A DNA stretch of 64,000 bases, from positions 788,462 through 852,461 of the forward strand of contig CAXXIH010000003.1 in the NCBI GenBank assembly GCA_963663365.2. Direction: 5' to 3'. Within the stretch, counting starts at the first letter, position 1; every line of letters starts with the position of its first letter. The notes under the pieces are model-generated. The model was not told where the DNA came from. It did not search any database and worked only from the letters and a program-made list of their open reading frames with translations. The position numbers and the translations under genes are program-made. This DNA is from G963663365 sp963663365 (GTDB lineage: Bacteria; Hinthialibacterota; Hinthialibacteria; Hinthialibacterales; G963663365). Shown here one piece after another: positions 62,620 to 64,000 of this stretch.

Positions 62620-64000
62620 CGTTTTCGATGCGTTTAATAACGCCTTCAGAGCCTTCCATAAGCCGAGTTAGCGATTCACGAACAACTTCAAATCCGGTCG
62701 GCACCGACACATCGACAATCGCCATGCCGGTCTTTTCATCCGGTCCCTGATAGTTGATGGTTACGAGCACATCGATAATATCGTCCACTTCGACATGGTC
62801 CGAACGATAATCGACCGCCAGCAACATTGGCGCTTCCGCGGGAGGAGTTTCGGAAACATAGACGTTATAGGTAACACGGCCTTGGTAGTTGACCGTTCCG
62901 GTTCCCCGCTGGCTCAACGTGATTTCTTCTACATCGTTATCGAGTTCCAGTGTTTGAAGAATATCGAAGTTATACGCATCGAAACTGAAGGTGTGAAGCA
63001 CTTCGCCATCGACAATAACATCGACTTCGCAATCGAGGTTGCGGGATTGGCTGATCGCCGCCGCCGTCAGGGCCTTAAACGCCACAACCGTATCTTGGGT
63101 TGAACCATAGCCACCCAATGCCCCGCGTTGGGAAACCAGCCAACGAATGGTATCGGCGACCTCGGGACGCTCGCGGCCCAATAAGGCTAAAGTTGCATAG
63201 GCTGTGGTTTCGACTGCCTGTTCGTTCCAGTGGATACCATCGTCATCCACAACCGCCAGGGTCATCAAACGGTCCAGGAGATCATCGGCGGCAGGACTAT
63301 CAAGCGCATCGAGGGCGGTCGCGCCGAGCGCTAACACATAGGGGCTGTCGTACGCGTCACTAACGTTATTCTCGAGATAGATACGCGCCTGTTGCATCAC
63401 TTCCGAATCGGCTAATCCATATGTAGCCAAGGCAAGCGTAACGTATGCCGATAGACCGTAACGGCCATCGAGTCCGCCATCGAGTTCTTGGTGAATCAAA
63501 CGGCCAAAGGGACTCCAGCCGCCGTCTTCATCTTGAAGATCGGATATCCAGTCGCTCAACGAACTGAGGACCGTTGCGTCGATATCATAGACCTCTCTGG
63601 CTGCCGAGAAGGTTGAGAGCACAAAGGATGACAACCACAGGCCGCCCTCTTCATCCTGATTGCCGAAGGCCGAAAACGAGCCATCACTACGCCGGTAGGT
63701 AAGTTGGCGCTGATAACCAACTGTAATGTACAGTTCGGCCTGGGCTTCTAGTTCCGGCATCGTTTGATTGGTGGCCTGAATATAACGGAGCACCTCAACA
63801 TCCGGCGCGAGCATGATCATATTCTGCTCGCCGCAGCCATAGGGCATACCTACCATATCATCGAGGTTCTCCATCATGTTGCCGATCAGGCTGCCGGTGA
63901 GGGAAATACGCCGTTTGGTTGAATCGGGAACAATCCCACCCGGAACCGGCAGAATGTCCTCTGTCGACTCTTCAGGAAGCGCCACAGGCGTTTCATTTAA
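62591..64000 (-). CDS. Alpha-2-macroglobulin family protein, partial (thioester and later domains)
   Basis: The frame is open through the right edge, so the N-terminal part lies outside; the apparent GTG start at 63985 is internal. The thioester motif GCGEQNM is intact, followed by the helical thioester domain (LWLSSFVLSTFSAAREVYDI; EDGGWSPFGRLIHQELDGG). The complement-like C-terminal domain is seen in VLVTINYQGPDEKTGMAIVDVSVPTGF. Bacterial alpha-2-macroglobulins trap foreign proteases in the periplasm. A frameshift near 62610-62620 ends this frame early: the last ~57 residues of the domain continue in another frame to 62437. Confidence 0.88.
   Translation of the reverse strand, partial: LNETPVALPEESTEDILPVPGGIVPDSTKRRISLTGSLIGNMMENLDDMVGMPYGCGEQNMIMLAPDVEVLRYIQATNQTMPELEAQAELYITVGYQRQLTYRRSDGSFSAFGNQDEEGGLWLSSFVLSTFSAAREVYDIDATVLSSLSDWISDLQDEDGGWSPFGRLIHQELDGGLDGRYGLSAYVTLALATYGLADSEVMQQARIYLENNVSDAYDSPYVLALGATALDALDSPAADDLLDRLMTLAVVDDDGIHWNEQAVETTAYATLALLGRERPEVADTIRWLVSQRGALGGYGSTQDTVVAFKALTAAAISQSRNLDCEVDVIVDGEVLHTFSFDAYNFDILQTLELDNDVEEITLSQRGTGTVNYQGRVTYNVYVSETPPAEAPMLLAVDYRSDHVEVDDIIDVLVTINYQGPDEKTGMAIVDVSVPTGFEVVRESLTRLMEGSEGVIKRIENARTKDHLLH

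Overview
The window looks like chromosome of an uncultured Gram-negative-type heterotrophic bacterium. It has moderate GC, mostly clear Shine-Dalgarno sites and several TTG/GTG starts. Many predicted exported or membrane-anchored proteins are present. The phylum cannot be fixed from the sequence alone. The mix of PPC-domain proteins, Bat aerotolerance genes, an alpha-2-macroglobulin, orphan Tad-type protein, CACGAAA-type intergenic repeats and an archaeal-type ProRS would suit a PVC/FCB-adjacent or candidate phylum, but that is inference. I saw no tRNA, rRNA, CRISPR array, phage or insertion sequence.

Layout. 0-3.6 kb: the C-terminal part of a secreted protein with three PPC-like repeats, then a two-gene ABC exporter. 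3.7-10.1 kb: a Fur-family regulator and a pyruvate dehydrogenase operon (homodimeric E1, single-lipoyl E2, E3). 10.4-19.4 kb: an orphan CheA, a FapA/DUF342 protein, LysRS, an ADP-ribosylglycohydrolase and a 567-residue protein I do not recognise. 20.0-20.7 kb: a repeat-rich intergenic region. 20.7-41.1 kb: one long leftward array. In transcription order it encodes a Deg-type protease, GrpE, DnaK, an FmdB-like zinc ribbon, a TPR-like membrane protein, a BatD-like protein, MoxR, a family 2 glycosyltransferase, a DUF58 protein, a PpiC-type prolyl isomerase, a second BatD-like protein, BatA, BatB, BatC, BatD, BatE, GroES, GroEL and ProA. General chaperones therefore bracket a MoxR/VWA (Bat) module.

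41.4-50.2 kb: CMP-sugar synthase, GlcF-like and GlcD-like glycolate/lactate oxidase subunits, a large exported protein translationally coupled to GlcD, a TPR/zinc-ribbon membrane protein, and a short unknown gene behind a palindrome. 50.2-54.4 kb: a leftward ECF sigma / anti-sigma / secreted coiled-coil set, and a TadG-like protein with a near-consensus promoter. 54.6-56.1 kb: archaeal/eukaryotic-type ProRS with a strong terminator. 56.1-64 kb: an accessory region of exported proteins. It holds an unknown, a repeat protein, a WD40-like propeller, a gene broken by many frameshifts that looks like a secreted beta-propeller glycosidase, and a bacterial alpha-2-macroglobulin whose last domain is displaced by a frameshift. 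Two copies of a 30-bp REP-like hairpin flank this region.

Together the genes describe central carbon oxidation, protein quality control in cytoplasm and envelope, and a set of poorly known envelope proteins. The most unusual points are the Bat array with extra BatD-like, PpiC and glycosyltransferase genes between DnaK and GroEL; the interleaved inverted repeats before the 567-residue protein; the repeat families; and the clustered frameshifts at the right end.
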